DNA from: Thalassolituus sp.
GTDB taxonomy: Bacteria > Pseudomonadota > Gammaproteobacteria > Pseudomonadales > Oceanobacteraceae
Assembly: GCA_006212115.1 (NCBI GenBank)
Contig: PDUK01000020.1
Span: 1-42,596, forward strand
Direction: 5' to 3'
DNA: 42,596 nucleotides
The notes under the pieces were generated by a model. That model searched no databases. It was not told the origin of the DNA and was given only the letters and a program-made list of their open reading frames with translations. A program made the translations under genes and the position numbers. Below, one piece after another: positions 8,471 to 16,233 of this stretch; within the stretch, counting starts at the first letter, position 1; every line of letters begins with the position of its first letter.

Positions 8471-8506
8471 GGCCTAAAAAAGCGCCTAAAAAAGCGCCTA
8501 AAAAAA
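8471..8506. repeat. Three tandem 12-bp repeats of the type (CG)CCTAAAAAAG
   Basis: Units GGCCTAAAAAAG, CGCCTAAAAAAG and CGCCTAAAAAAA lie head to tail and run straight into the terminator of the TonB receptor gene. On the minus strand they read as repeated T runs separated by GGCG, which extends the U tract after the hairpin. Function unknown; replication slippage is a simple explanation. Confidence 0.8.
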
Positions 8507-8524
8507 GGGGCCTGGGCCCCTTTT
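8503..8524 (-). terminator. Strong Rho-independent terminator of the TonB receptor gene
   Basis: AAAAGGGGC (8503-8511) and GCCCCTTTT (8516-8524) form a 9-bp stem with a CTGG loop. Read on the minus strand it begins about 42 nt after the receptor's stop codon and continues into a T tract. It separates this gene from the PepSY operon, which has its own promoter. Confidence 0.8.
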
Positions 8525-8565
8525 AATTCAAAGACAAAACGTCTGATCCATAGACATAATGTTGA

Positions 8566-10896
8566 TCAGAAGCGAACGTTCAAACCAACCCAAAGGTTAC
8601 GGCGCTTGTCTTTGTTGTTGTAGTCGTCTTGATATTCGACCTCATCAAACTCGCCGTCATCATCGGTGTCGTTGAAGTCGACACTGTAAGTCGTGAAGTC
8701 CTGATCAAGGAGGTTATTGATTCGGCCGTAAACACTGACGTTGCCATTCACCGCGTAAGTCGCGCCGAGGTGCAGTACACGGTAATCCTTGTAGTACAGC
8801 GGATCGTTGTCATCGTCGACACCACGGAAACGTGCCGAACGCGTTTCGCTGGTCAGCTGGACGTTAACCTTAGTGTTCACATCCCAGTCGAGGGTAACGT
8901 TAGTCATATGCTCGGCTGTGTTTGTCAGAGGCTGACCTTCCTGAGAGCCCGAAAGCTGACGGCTGTCGGTGTAGGTGTAATTACCACGCAGAGCCAATGC
9001 ATCAATGATCTGATAACGACCAGCTACTTCCGCACCACGGATCAGTGCATCGTCAATGTTGATGACCTGAGCCCAGGAGTCATAGCCAAGATCTTCATAC
9101 TCACCAAGATTCACACATGGACGCTCACCACCGGTCTGAGCACATGTTTGTACGGCATCACCACGGGCAATTTTGTCTTCAAAACGATTATGGAAAATGG
9201 TCGCATTGAAGCTGTGACGGTCTTCCATAGATTCCCAATACACAGCCACTTCGGTATTGCGGCTCTTCTCAGGCTCAAGATCCGGGTTACCTGCAAACGG
9301 CATAGTACCCTGGCGACCAAACCCTATTACACCATCGTAGAGATCGGTTGTTTTAGGTGTTTTATAGCCGCTGCTCACACCACCTTTCATGGTCCACTCT
9401 GGTGTCAGGGTGTACACCGCATAAAGACGAGGGCTGACATTACTACCAAATGCATCATGATTGTCATAACGCAGACCTGCAGTCAGCGTGAAGTCCGGCA
9501 CCATGGTCCAGCTGTCCTCAGCGAACAACGCGTAAGTAGTGAAGTCAGATACGGCGCCTGACTCACCGTCTTCGCGACCGAATACACCATCCGTCAGCTC
9601 GGCATCGATGTATTGACCACCGACGATAAACAAGTGATCCCCTGCCAGATCGGCAACCGGAATTTCCAGCTTGGCATCCAGTGTGTATTGGCTGCTTTCC
9701 ATGGTACGACCGGGACGCGGCAGGAAGGTCTCTTCGGCGATAGCACGGCGCTCGTCTTCACTCAGGCCTGCGTAATCACCCGTACCATCGTACATTTCCT
9801 GCAGAAGCTGACGCTCTGATACAGAAAGTGGCAGCGTACGGCCATTGTTATTAGTTTCGATACTCTGCAACGACACCAGGCTCTTACCAAAGCTCCAGCT
9901 GCCTTCGTGCGCGATGGACCACTGGTCACGCGTAAATTCCTGATCCTGGGCGTAACCTACTCGAGGTTCTACCACACCACCGCGGTCTCGCCAGATGGTG
10001 TCGATGCTATCGACTGTTCCCAATGGGAAGCTGCCGTCTTCGGAAGGCTCGTTGTCATATACCTGCTTGGAGGTATCGAAGTCGAAGGTCAGATTCTGAT
10101 CTTCTGTCACCTTCCAGTTCAGGCCGAAACCGACACTCTGGTTAGTGTTGTCGGTGGTCTTACCACCTCTGCCAAAGCCGAGTTCACGCGTTTGCTCTAC
10201 ACCGTTTGGATCGGTAACCGAATCGTATTCAGGCTCTGATGCATCGCGCTTGTAGATGCTACCGCGCAATTCAAGACCCAGAACATCGTCAATCAGCGGG
10301 CCCGATACATTGAAGTCGGCAGTCGTATCCGCCCCGTACTCCGCATACTCCTGGAACGTACGGCTAACGCTGACCGCGCCGGTCCAGTCATCATTCACTT
10401 TTTTGGTGATGATATTAATCACACCACCAAGCGCATCTGCACCATAAAGGGTCGACGCAGGTCCACGAATAACTTCAATGCGCTCAATGGCATCAATGGG
10501 TGGAATGTGGTTGAACTGGTTGCCACCAAAGTTATTTGGGTAGATATCGCCATGGTTATTCTGACGGCGACCATCAATCAGGATCAGCGTGTAATCCGAC
10601 CCCATGCCCCGGATAGATATCGTGCCCTGACCGGTTTTGTCTCGGGTCTCACCTATATCAACGCCTTCCAGTTCACGAACGGCATCGAGCAAGGTGACGT
10701 ATGGGCGCGAACGCAGATCTTCCTGAGTGATGACCGAGATGCTGGCTGGCGCGTCGACGATTTTCTGTTCATAACCTGCCGCCGTGACGACGAACTTTTC
10801 CAGTTCGATCGGCTGATCTTCCGCCAATACCGGCATTGCCGCTACTGCGCTGATCGTCGGCAGTACCAACGATAAAAATTGTTTCTTGTGATTCAT
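8566..10896 (-). CDS. TonB-dependent outer-membrane receptor, CirA/IrgA (catecholate) type
   Basis: A 776-residue outer-membrane beta-barrel for import of ferric siderophores. Signal peptide 1-25, TonB box EKFVVTA (33-39), plug domain (about 45-165) with SIRGMGSDYTLILIDGRR and IERIEVIRGPASTLYGADA, then a 22-strand barrel ending in the typical aromatic NVRF. The plug signature and size fit the CirA/IrgA/FepA group that takes ferric enterobactin or its linear fragments; the exact substrate cannot be told. Near the C-terminus residues 743-754 form an EF-hand-like acidic loop (DTDDDGEFDEVE), probably in an extracellular turn. It is divergent from the hydroxy-acid oxidase across a Fur-box palindrome and is followed by its own terminator and then the PepSY operon. 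Confidence 0.93.
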   Translation of the reverse strand: MNHKKQFLSLVLPTISAVAAMPVLAEDQPIELEKFVVTAAGYEQKIVDAPASISVITQEDLRSRPYVTLLDAVRELEGVDIGETRDKTGQGTISIRGMGSDYTLILIDGRRQNNHGDIYPNNFGGNQFNHIPPIDAIERIEVIRGPASTLYGADALGGVINIITKKVNDDWTGAVSVSRTFQEYAEYGADTTADFNVSGPLIDDVLGLELRGSIYKRDASEPEYDSVTDPNGVEQTRELGFGRGGKTTDNTNQSVGFGLNWKVTEDQNLTFDFDTSKQVYDNEPSEDGSFPLGTVDSIDTIWRDRGGVVEPRVGYAQDQEFTRDQWSIAHEGSWSFGKSLVSLQSIETNNNGRTLPLSVSERQLLQEMYDGTGDYAGLSEDERRAIAEETFLPRPGRTMESSQYTLDAKLEIPVADLAGDHLFIVGGQYIDAELTDGVFGREDGESGAVSDFTTYALFAEDSWTMVPDFTLTAGLRYDNHDAFGSNVSPRLYAVYTLTPEWTMKGGVSSGYKTPKTTDLYDGVIGFGRQGTMPFAGNPDLEPEKSRNTEVAVYWESMEDRHSFNATIFHNRFEDKIARGDAVQTCAQTGGERPCVNLGEYEDLGYDSWAQVINIDDALIRGAEVAGRYQIIDALALRGNYTYTDSRQLSGSQEGQPLTNTAEHMTNVTLDWDVNTKVNVQLTSETRSARFRGVDDDNDPLYYKDYRVLHLGATYAVNGNVSVYGRINNLLDQDFTTYSVDFNDTDDDGEFDEVEYQDDYNNKDKRRNLWVGLNVRF

Positions 10897-10953
10897 AGTT
10901 GATAGGTCTATTAGTCGGTAATTTTTTGCGCATGATATTCATACACAACTACC

Positions 10954-10972
10954 AATGCAAATCCTTTGCATT
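10954..10972. promoter_or_regulatory. Perfect inverted repeat, probable Fur box, in a divergent promoter region
   Basis: AATGCAAA (10954-10961) and TTTGCATT (10965-10972) are perfect 8-bp arms around TCC. The whole 19-mer matches the Fur palindrome AATGATAATCATTATCATT at 14 positions. It lies 58 nt before the TonB receptor start (minus) and 39 nt before the hydroxy-acid oxidase start (plus), so one dimer or dimer pair could control both. Confidence 0.6.
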
Positions 10973-11010
10973 TACACTACCAGTACTAAAACTAGAAATC
11001 TCTGCATTCA

Positions 11011-12087
11011 ATGGCCATACCGAACGACATCGCCAGCCTTCACGACTATGAACGCCATGCTCAGGCACGCTTATCAGAACAGGCCTGGGCATACATCTAC
11101 GGCGCATCGGCGGATGAGTACACGGCGCGGTCTAATGAATCGGTGTACAGCGCCATCAAGCTACTGAACCAGACACTGACAGATGTCAGTAGAGGCCATA
11201 CGCAGCTCGATCTGCTTGGACATCGACTTGCCCATCCAATCATGCTGGCTCCAGTGGCCTATCAGAAACTGGCGCACGTTGACGGCGAAATTGCCAGCGC
11301 GACTGCTGCAGCCGCTCAGGGTGCCCTGTTCACTCTGAGCACACTGTCGAGCAGTCGCATTGAAGATGTGGCTCAGTGTGCGCAGGGACCACGGTGGTTT
11401 CAGTTATACTTTCAGGACAGCAGAGAACAGACCCTGGAGCTGATAAAAAAAGCGGAAAAGTCGGGATTTTCAGCCATCGTTGTTACGGTGGATGCGCCGA
11501 TAAATGGCCTGCGAAATCGTGAGCAACGAGCTGGATTTCAATTGCCTGATGGCGTTCGAGCGGTCAATTGTCAGCCGGAACACCAGCGGCAGATCAATCC
11601 GGATGAGAGTATGATTTTTCAGGGTCTGATGCGTCATGCCCCCAGCTGGAAAGACATCGACTGGTTAAGGCAGCACACCACACTACCAATTATCTTAAAG
11701 GGACTTATCAATCCACGAGATGTGAGTATTGCCCTGCAACACGAGATCGATGGCGTTGTCATTTCGAATCATGGCGGTAGAACGCTGGACACCCTTCCCT
11801 CGCCCATTGAGGTGTTACCCCGTATTCATGAATTAACGAAAGGGGAAATCCCCATTATTGTCGATAGTGGCATTCGTCGGGGTACAGATATATTTAAGGC
11901 AATAGCACTCGGCGCAGATGCCATCATGATCGGTCGCCCTATCATGTATGCACTTGCGACAGCCGGAGCACTGGGAGTCGCGCATACGATCCGACTACTG
12001 CGGGATGAACTGGAATTAACGATGGCGTTGTGCGGCTGTGAAACTCTGTCCGATATTACGCCTGATTGCTTGTGGCAGCCCGCTTAA
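11011..12087 (+). CDS. FMN-dependent alpha-hydroxy-acid oxidase/dehydrogenase (LldD/lactate oxidase family)
   Basis: A 358-residue soluble TIM-barrel flavoenzyme that oxidises a 2-hydroxy acid (for example L-lactate or glycolate) to the 2-oxo acid. Visible family residues: YIYGASADE near the N-terminus, VTVDAPINGLRNRE, the flavin-contacting lysine K230 (ILKGL), catalytic H254 in ISNHGGRTLD with R257 for the carboxylate, and the phosphate-binding DSGIRRGTDIFKAIALGAD followed by GRP. No membrane segment, so it is closer to soluble oxidases than to membrane LldD. No strong ribosome binding site before the ATG. It is divergent from the TonB receptor, and its stop overlaps that of piuC. Placement in an iron-regulated block suggests action on a hydroxy acid linked to iron uptake; that is inference. 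Confidence 0.88.
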   Translation: MAIPNDIASLHDYERHAQARLSEQAWAYIYGASADEYTARSNESVYSAIKLLNQTLTDVSRGHTQLDLLGHRLAHPIMLAPVAYQKLAHVDGEIASATAAAAQGALFTLSTLSSSRIEDVAQCAQGPRWFQLYFQDSREQTLELIKKAEKSGFSAIVVTVDAPINGLRNREQRAGFQLPDGVRAVNCQPEHQRQINPDESMIFQGLMRHAPSWKDIDWLRQHTTLPIILKGLINPRDVSIALQHEIDGVVISNHGGRTLDTLPSPIEVLPRIHELTKGEIPIIVDSGIRRGTDIFKAIALGADAIMIGRPIMYALATAGALGVAHTIRLLRDELELTMALCGCETLSDITPDCLWQPA

Positions 12088-12764
12088 GTCTCTGACCACT
12101 GCCGCAGCAGATTATGATAGACCCCGGCTAGACGCACTAATTCGGGATTCTCGGGGTTTTCCTGAGTCAGTGCCTGAATACTTTTATCCAGATCATAGAG
12201 CAGCCTTCTTTGCTCATCGTTGCGTATCAAACTCTGCATCCAAAAAAACGATGCAAGTCGACGTCCTTCTGTCACTGGTGTCACTTTGTGCAAGCTGGTT
12301 GAAGGATAAAGCACCAGGTCACCCGCCGAAAATTTAATACGCTGTTCACCGTACGTATCCTGAATAATTAATTCACCGCCTTCATACTCATTAGGCTCCG
12401 ACAAGAATAATGTCATGGAGACATCCGTGCGTATTTTCACCGCTGTCCCGGCGACCCTTCGGATTGTGTTATCGACGTGGTAATTGAATTCGCCCCCACC
12501 CTGATAACAATTAAACATGGGTGGATAGATTTTATTTGGCAGACCCGCTGCCAGCACCTCCTGCGATTGACCCAGGGTTGCAAGAATAAAGTCACCCAGT
12601 TGGCGGGCAACAGGCGAATCTTCGGGGAGCTGTAAATTATTTTTTGCTAAGGCAGCCTGATGTCCCGCCGTCACATTGCCGTGAACCCAGTCTGCACTTT
12701 CGAGCAGGGAGCGGCATTCAGCAACCTGATCTTTACTGATAAATTCTGGAATACGGATCAGCAT
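12084..12764 (-). CDS. piuC: PKHD-type Fe(II)/2-oxoglutarate hydroxylase PiuC (YbiX)
   Basis: A 226-residue cupin-fold dioxygenase of the PiuC/YbiX family. Iron ligands H96 and D98 (NYHVDNT) and H159 (SLHKVTP), and the 2-oxoglutarate arginine R169, are all present. The family is regularly linked to Fiu/PiuA siderophore receptors, as here, and is iron-repressed in Escherichia and Pseudomonas. Its physiological substrate is unsettled. The open frame extends 52 codons further upstream into the receptor gene, but MLIRIPEF is chosen because it matches the family N-terminus and has GAGGG 6 nt before it. A terminator lies between the receptor and this gene, so expression would depend on read-through or a local promoter. 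Its stop overlaps that of the convergent oxidase by 4 nt (TTAA). Confidence 0.93.
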   Translation of the reverse strand: MLIRIPEFISKDQVAECRSLLESADWVHGNVTAGHQAALAKNNLQLPEDSPVARQLGDFILATLGQSQEVLAAGLPNKIYPPMFNCYQGGGEFNYHVDNTIRRVAGTAVKIRTDVSMTLFLSEPNEYEGGELIIQDTYGEQRIKFSAGDLVLYPSTSLHKVTPVTEGRRLASFFWMQSLIRNDEQRRLLYDLDKSIQALTQENPENPELVRLAGVYHNLLRQWSET

Positions 12765-12803
12765 AATCAGCCCTCGTTCAAATAAGTAATGCAAAGATAA
12801 TAC

Positions 12804-12834
12804 AAAAAAACCGGGCGACGAGGCCCGGTTTTTC
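12804..12834 (-). terminator. Rho-independent terminator between the Fiu-like receptor and piuC
   Basis: AAAAACCGGGC (12806-12816) pairs with GCCCGGTTTTT (12823-12833) around GACGAG. It lies about 20 nt past the receptor's stop codon on the minus strand and 40 nt before piuC. With A and T runs on both flanks it could stop either strand. Confidence 0.8.
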
Positions 12835-12852
12835 ATTTCACTGCCTGATAGA

Positions 12853-15231
12853 TCAGAAGTCGTATTTAACAGACAGAGAGGTGATACGGCCATCGTTTGG
12901 ACGGAAGTGGCCCCAGGCACTGTAGTCAGTTACGTAACGCTCGTCAGTGATGTTATCAATATTCAACTGAACATTAAGGTTATCCATGGCCTGGTAACCT
13001 ACCATCAGCCAGTATTCAGTGTGCGCATCAACTTCGAGGTAGGCGCGGTTCTGACGCCAGAACGTATCACCTGAACTGTACGTTGCACCACCACCCAGCG
13101 AGAGATCGCCATCCAGCAGAGTGTAGTTCGCCCACAGGTTGGCCGTATTTTCTGGTGAAGACTGCAGACCGTTACCTTCAGCGTCTTCGGTGTAGTCTTT
13201 AATGACTTCCGTTTTCAGCTTCGCGTAGTTTGCATTAATAGAAAGCTGATCAGTGATCTGGCCTGTTGCGGACAACTCGTAACCTTTCGCTTCCTGCTCA
13301 CCACCAATGAAGGATGCGCCGCCGCGCCCCTCTGAATCAAGGACCGTTTTCTTGGTTTTGTACAGAGCGGCACTCAGCAGTAATTTGTCTTCAAACAGCT
13401 CCCACTTGGTACCCAGTTCTACGCTTTTCGCTTCCTGAGGCTCAAGTTTGTTCACCTCAGCACTGTTGAGATCGAGGTTCACACCGATTGGCTCTTCTGA
13501 GTTGGCGTAAGATACATATACGCTGCCGTTCTCGGTTGGGTAGTAAGTTGCTGCCGCGCCATAGCTGAACAAGCCACCGTCTACTTCCAGACCACTCTCT
13601 TCTGTACAGCTACCACGACCGGAGCAACGCGTGCCTTCTAGTTTGTAGCTCTCGTAACGCGCATTAACGTCGAGCTGGAATGCACTGCCAAACTTCAATG
13701 TATCAAATACATAGAGAGCCGCAGTTTTCGCCGTCGTATCTTCTGCAAGACCGGTATCTTCAATACCGCCAGAAGCCTGAATATCAGTTGCAGATGGATC
13801 GAACAGCCCAACACGCGGAGCCGCGCCTTCAACACCATCAACGGTGTAAGTCAGGAAGCCGTTACCAGAGAAGGAACCGTACTGGTTGGTAAAGTTAGAA
13901 ATACGCTGCTCTCGGGCCAGTTCAACACCGACAACAATATCCTGACTGAAGCTTTCATCACCCAGCTTAAACAAGGCATCGGTCTGGTTAACCAGCAGCT
14001 TGTACTCGTCGTCTACCGCCTGGATACGGCTCAGATCAACCATTTGTGTGCCGTAGTTTGTTGGTGCACCACGTCCGCTCTCAGGGAATGTGCTGGCAAT
14101 CACCGGACGTCCGACAACAGTTTCGCGCTCGTTGGTTGCGACACGGGTGCGGTTCTGAATAGAGAAGCTGTCATTGAATTCGTGTTTGATGCCCAGAGTG
14201 ATCATCTTCACGTCGACTTCTTCGTAGTCGCGACCTTTCACACCGTAGTAGTTGTCCCACATGGATTCAGGTAATGGGCCTTCACTCAGACCAGTACCGC
14301 CAGTACCAAAGGCATCCGGATCGTTCGGATCAGAAGGGCTGGTCACTGTTTCGTCAAAATCGTCGCTATCGTCATCCGGCGTGCCATTATCGTTGGTCAC
14401 TGTACGAGTACCCGGTACAAACTCACCGGCCTGATTTTCAGTAACGTAAGGCAAGCCCAGTACAGGAACATTGTCTTGCTTCATAACCATTGCATCGAGA
14501 GTAACGGACGTTTTATCGGATACTTCAAACAGCAAAGAACCTGCCGCCGCCATGGTTTTGTAGTTTTCAACGTCGTTATCCAGAACGTCACCACCGTCGG
14601 TGAACAACAGGTTCGCACGGCCCGCAACGTTTTCGGCGAGAACCTCGTTTACATCAAGGGTTACACGCTTGGTTTCTACTGTATCGACTTTTGCAGCAAC
14701 GGAAGCAAATGAATCCATTTTCGCCTGTTTGGTCACGAGGTTAACGCTACCGCCACCAGTAGAACGCCCCTCAAGGCTGCCGCTTGCGCCTTTAACCACT
14801 TCGATCTGTTCGAAGTTGAACAGGTCACGTGAGTAGCCTGCGATATCACGCATACCGTCAACGTATGTACTGGTACGAGCATCGAAGCCACGGATAGTGA
14901 CTGCATCAGCGGTTGTAACGACACCACCACCGCCTTCACCACCGCCAAAAGTAGAGACGCCAGCGACGTTACGAAGTGCGTCGTTCAGGCTGGTAACGCC
15001 CTGATCTTCCAGTACGTCGCCTGAGATGATGTTGATGGTTCTTGGGGTTTCTGCAACGGTTTGAGTCAACTTCGGTGACGACGCGTTATCAACTTTGTAG
15101 CCTTGCTCTTCTGTCGCTGCAGCTTCAGTGACAGGCAGCTCGCGAGGTTCCTCTGCAGCGCTGGCTGCCATCGGCAGTGCAGCGGTAACCGCCAGCGCAA
15201 GAGCGCTGCGCGTGAAAGTGTGCTTCTTCAT
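12853..15231 (-). CDS. TonB-dependent siderophore receptor, Fiu/PiuA type
   Basis: A 792-residue outer-membrane receptor. Signal peptide about 1-25, a plug with PRTINIISGDVLEDQGVTSLNDAL, TIRGFDARTSTYVDGMRD and FEQIEVVKGASGSLEGRSTGGG, then a barrel ending VKYDF. The plug is characteristic of the TonB-siderophore group to which Fiu and PiuA belong. Linkage to piuC supports that group, which takes ferric monocatechols and catechol fragments. Around residues 280-310 a low-complexity Asp/Asn/Pro-rich insertion (PDDDSDDFDE and SDPNDPDAFG) probably forms a surface loop. GGGGAA lies about 9 nt before the ATG. A weak Fur-like site lies about 95 nt upstream. It is divergent from the TonB2-type operon that would energise it. 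Confidence 0.93.
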   Translation of the reverse strand: MKKHTFTRSALALAVTAALPMAASAAEEPRELPVTEAAATEEQGYKVDNASSPKLTQTVAETPRTINIISGDVLEDQGVTSLNDALRNVAGVSTFGGGEGGGGVVTTADAVTIRGFDARTSTYVDGMRDIAGYSRDLFNFEQIEVVKGASGSLEGRSTGGGSVNLVTKQAKMDSFASVAAKVDTVETKRVTLDVNEVLAENVAGRANLLFTDGGDVLDNDVENYKTMAAAGSLLFEVSDKTSVTLDAMVMKQDNVPVLGLPYVTENQAGEFVPGTRTVTNDNGTPDDDSDDFDETVTSPSDPNDPDAFGTGGTGLSEGPLPESMWDNYYGVKGRDYEEVDVKMITLGIKHEFNDSFSIQNRTRVATNERETVVGRPVIASTFPESGRGAPTNYGTQMVDLSRIQAVDDEYKLLVNQTDALFKLGDESFSQDIVVGVELAREQRISNFTNQYGSFSGNGFLTYTVDGVEGAAPRVGLFDPSATDIQASGGIEDTGLAEDTTAKTAALYVFDTLKFGSAFQLDVNARYESYKLEGTRCSGRGSCTEESGLEVDGGLFSYGAAATYYPTENGSVYVSYANSEEPIGVNLDLNSAEVNKLEPQEAKSVELGTKWELFEDKLLLSAALYKTKKTVLDSEGRGGASFIGGEQEAKGYELSATGQITDQLSINANYAKLKTEVIKDYTEDAEGNGLQSSPENTANLWANYTLLDGDLSLGGGATYSSGDTFWRQNRAYLEVDAHTEYWLMVGYQAMDNLNVQLNIDNITDERYVTDYSAWGHFRPNDGRITSLSVKYDF

Positions 15232-15324
15232 GCTCAGTATTCCCCAAAAATATTAAGTGTCAGTTTTTGAAAATCTTTCCTGCTCAATGGCAGTGCTGCG
15301 GCATCCTAAGTGTAACGAAACGTA

Positions 15325-15343
15325 ATTGCAAACTTTTCTCATT
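15325..15343 (-). promoter_or_regulatory. Weak Fur-box-like site upstream of the Fiu-type receptor
   Basis: Plus-strand 15327-15341 reads TGCAAACTTTTCTCA, matching the 7-1-7 Fur consensus TGATAATCATTATCA at about 9 of 15 positions. Alone this is poor evidence, but the location about 95 nt before an iron-receptor gene makes it plausible. Confidence 0.3.
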
Positions 15344-15398
15344 CGCATCATTACTGTTATTTAATATTGATCTGATGCATAATTCGCAAAACATCCCC

Positions 15399-15413
15399 TG
15401 ATAACCATTCTCA
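15399..15413 (+). promoter_or_regulatory. Strong Fur box upstream of the TonB2-type operon
   Basis: TGATAACCATTCTCA matches the 7-1-7 Fur consensus TGATAATCATTATCA at 13 of 15 positions. It ends 13 nt before the GTG start of the DUF3450 gene, partly next to its AAGGTGAT ribosome binding site. A CATAAT hexamer at 15378-15383 could be the -10. This is the best Fur-type match in the window. Confidence 0.75.
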
Positions 15414-15426
15414 TTTAAGGTGATCT

Positions 15427-16233
15427 GTGAATCGAATCGCGCTAATTCATCTGCCATCTATGCGGAAGATAAATAGGTTTGCCTGTGCTTCTTCAATTGC
15501 ATTGATATCGTGCGTGGCCCCTTTTAGCCTCGCTGCGGAAAGCTCCGCTCAGAGCATCGATGAGCTGACACGCCAATGGCTTGAAACTGAGCATCAAAAA
15601 AGCAGGCTTATCAGCCGCTGGCAGGACGACAAGCCCCTCGCAGAACAGCGTCTTGAACTGCTTCGCGCAGAGAAAAAACAACTCACTGAGTTGTTAGCAA
15701 AGCGTGAATCGAAAGGAGATGCGGTTGACCAGAAACGAGAAGAGCTGGTCAGGCAACAATCAGAGCTTGAATCAGAACAGGCCGAGACGGAGGCGCTGGT
15801 CACTTCACTTGCAACACGTTTAGATGCGTTCAAGCCAATGCTGCAGCCGCCATTGCAAAGTACGTGGGACAACGCAGCGGGCGACGACAGCAACAATCAG
15901 CTGCGTTTACAACTGGCTCGCCTGAGCAGCCTGAAAGAATTTAATGAGCGTGTCACCCTGCACAGCATGCGCTTAAAACCAGATAACAGTCCCGAAGACG
16001 TGCTGGTTCGCCAACTGTATCTGGGCGCCTCTCAGGCCTGGTTCAGTAGCGCGGATGGTAGCTACGCAGGAACCGGCTCAGTATCAGATGGCGAATGGGT
16101 CTGGCGCTTCCGTCCAGACATCGACGCGGGCCAGATACTACGAGCCATCGCCATTGCAGAAAAACAGAGTCCTGCACAGACATTGTCTCTGCCTGTCAGT
16201 TCAGTCAGTGCTAAAGGAGACGTCGCGCCATGA
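15427..16233 (+). CDS. DUF3450 periplasmic coiled-coil protein of the TonB2-type operon
   Basis: A 268-residue exported protein. After a hydrophobic signal segment (about 17-36) it is mostly a charged coiled coil (about 40-130, with repeated Glu/Lys/Arg/Leu), then a globular end containing VRQLYLGASQAWFSS and WVWRFRPDIDAGQILRAIAIAE, which marks DUF3450. The family is found at the head of ExbB-ExbD-TonB operons in marine gammaproteobacteria. Its role is unproven but it presumably acts in the periplasm on the energising complex. Start GTG 15427 is chosen for the AAGGTGATC ribosome binding site. An internal ATG 33 nt later has none. It overlaps the next gene by ATGA. Confidence 0.87.
   Translation: MNRIALIHLPSMRKINRFACASSIALISCVAPFSLAAESSAQSIDELTRQWLETEHQKSRLISRWQDDKPLAEQRLELLRAEKKQLTELLAKRESKGDAVDQKREELVRQQSELESEQAETEALVTSLATRLDAFKPMLQPPLQSTWDNAAGDDSNNQLRLQLARLSSLKEFNERVTLHSMRLKPDNSPEDVLVRQLYLGASQAWFSSADGSYAGTGSVSDGEWVWRFRPDIDAGQILRAIAIAEKQSPAQTLSLPVSSVSAKGDVAP

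Noticed and set aside
8629-9561. A 310-codon plus-strand open frame opposite the TonB receptor
   Set aside because: It lies wholly antisense to a clearly recognised receptor gene, shows no family motif, and has no ribosome binding site; long antisense frames are common opposite GC-balanced genes.
12765-12920. A 52-codon N-terminal extension of piuC
   Set aside because: It overlaps the end of the receptor gene and crosses its terminator, while the internal ATG has a good ribosome binding site and the family N-terminus.
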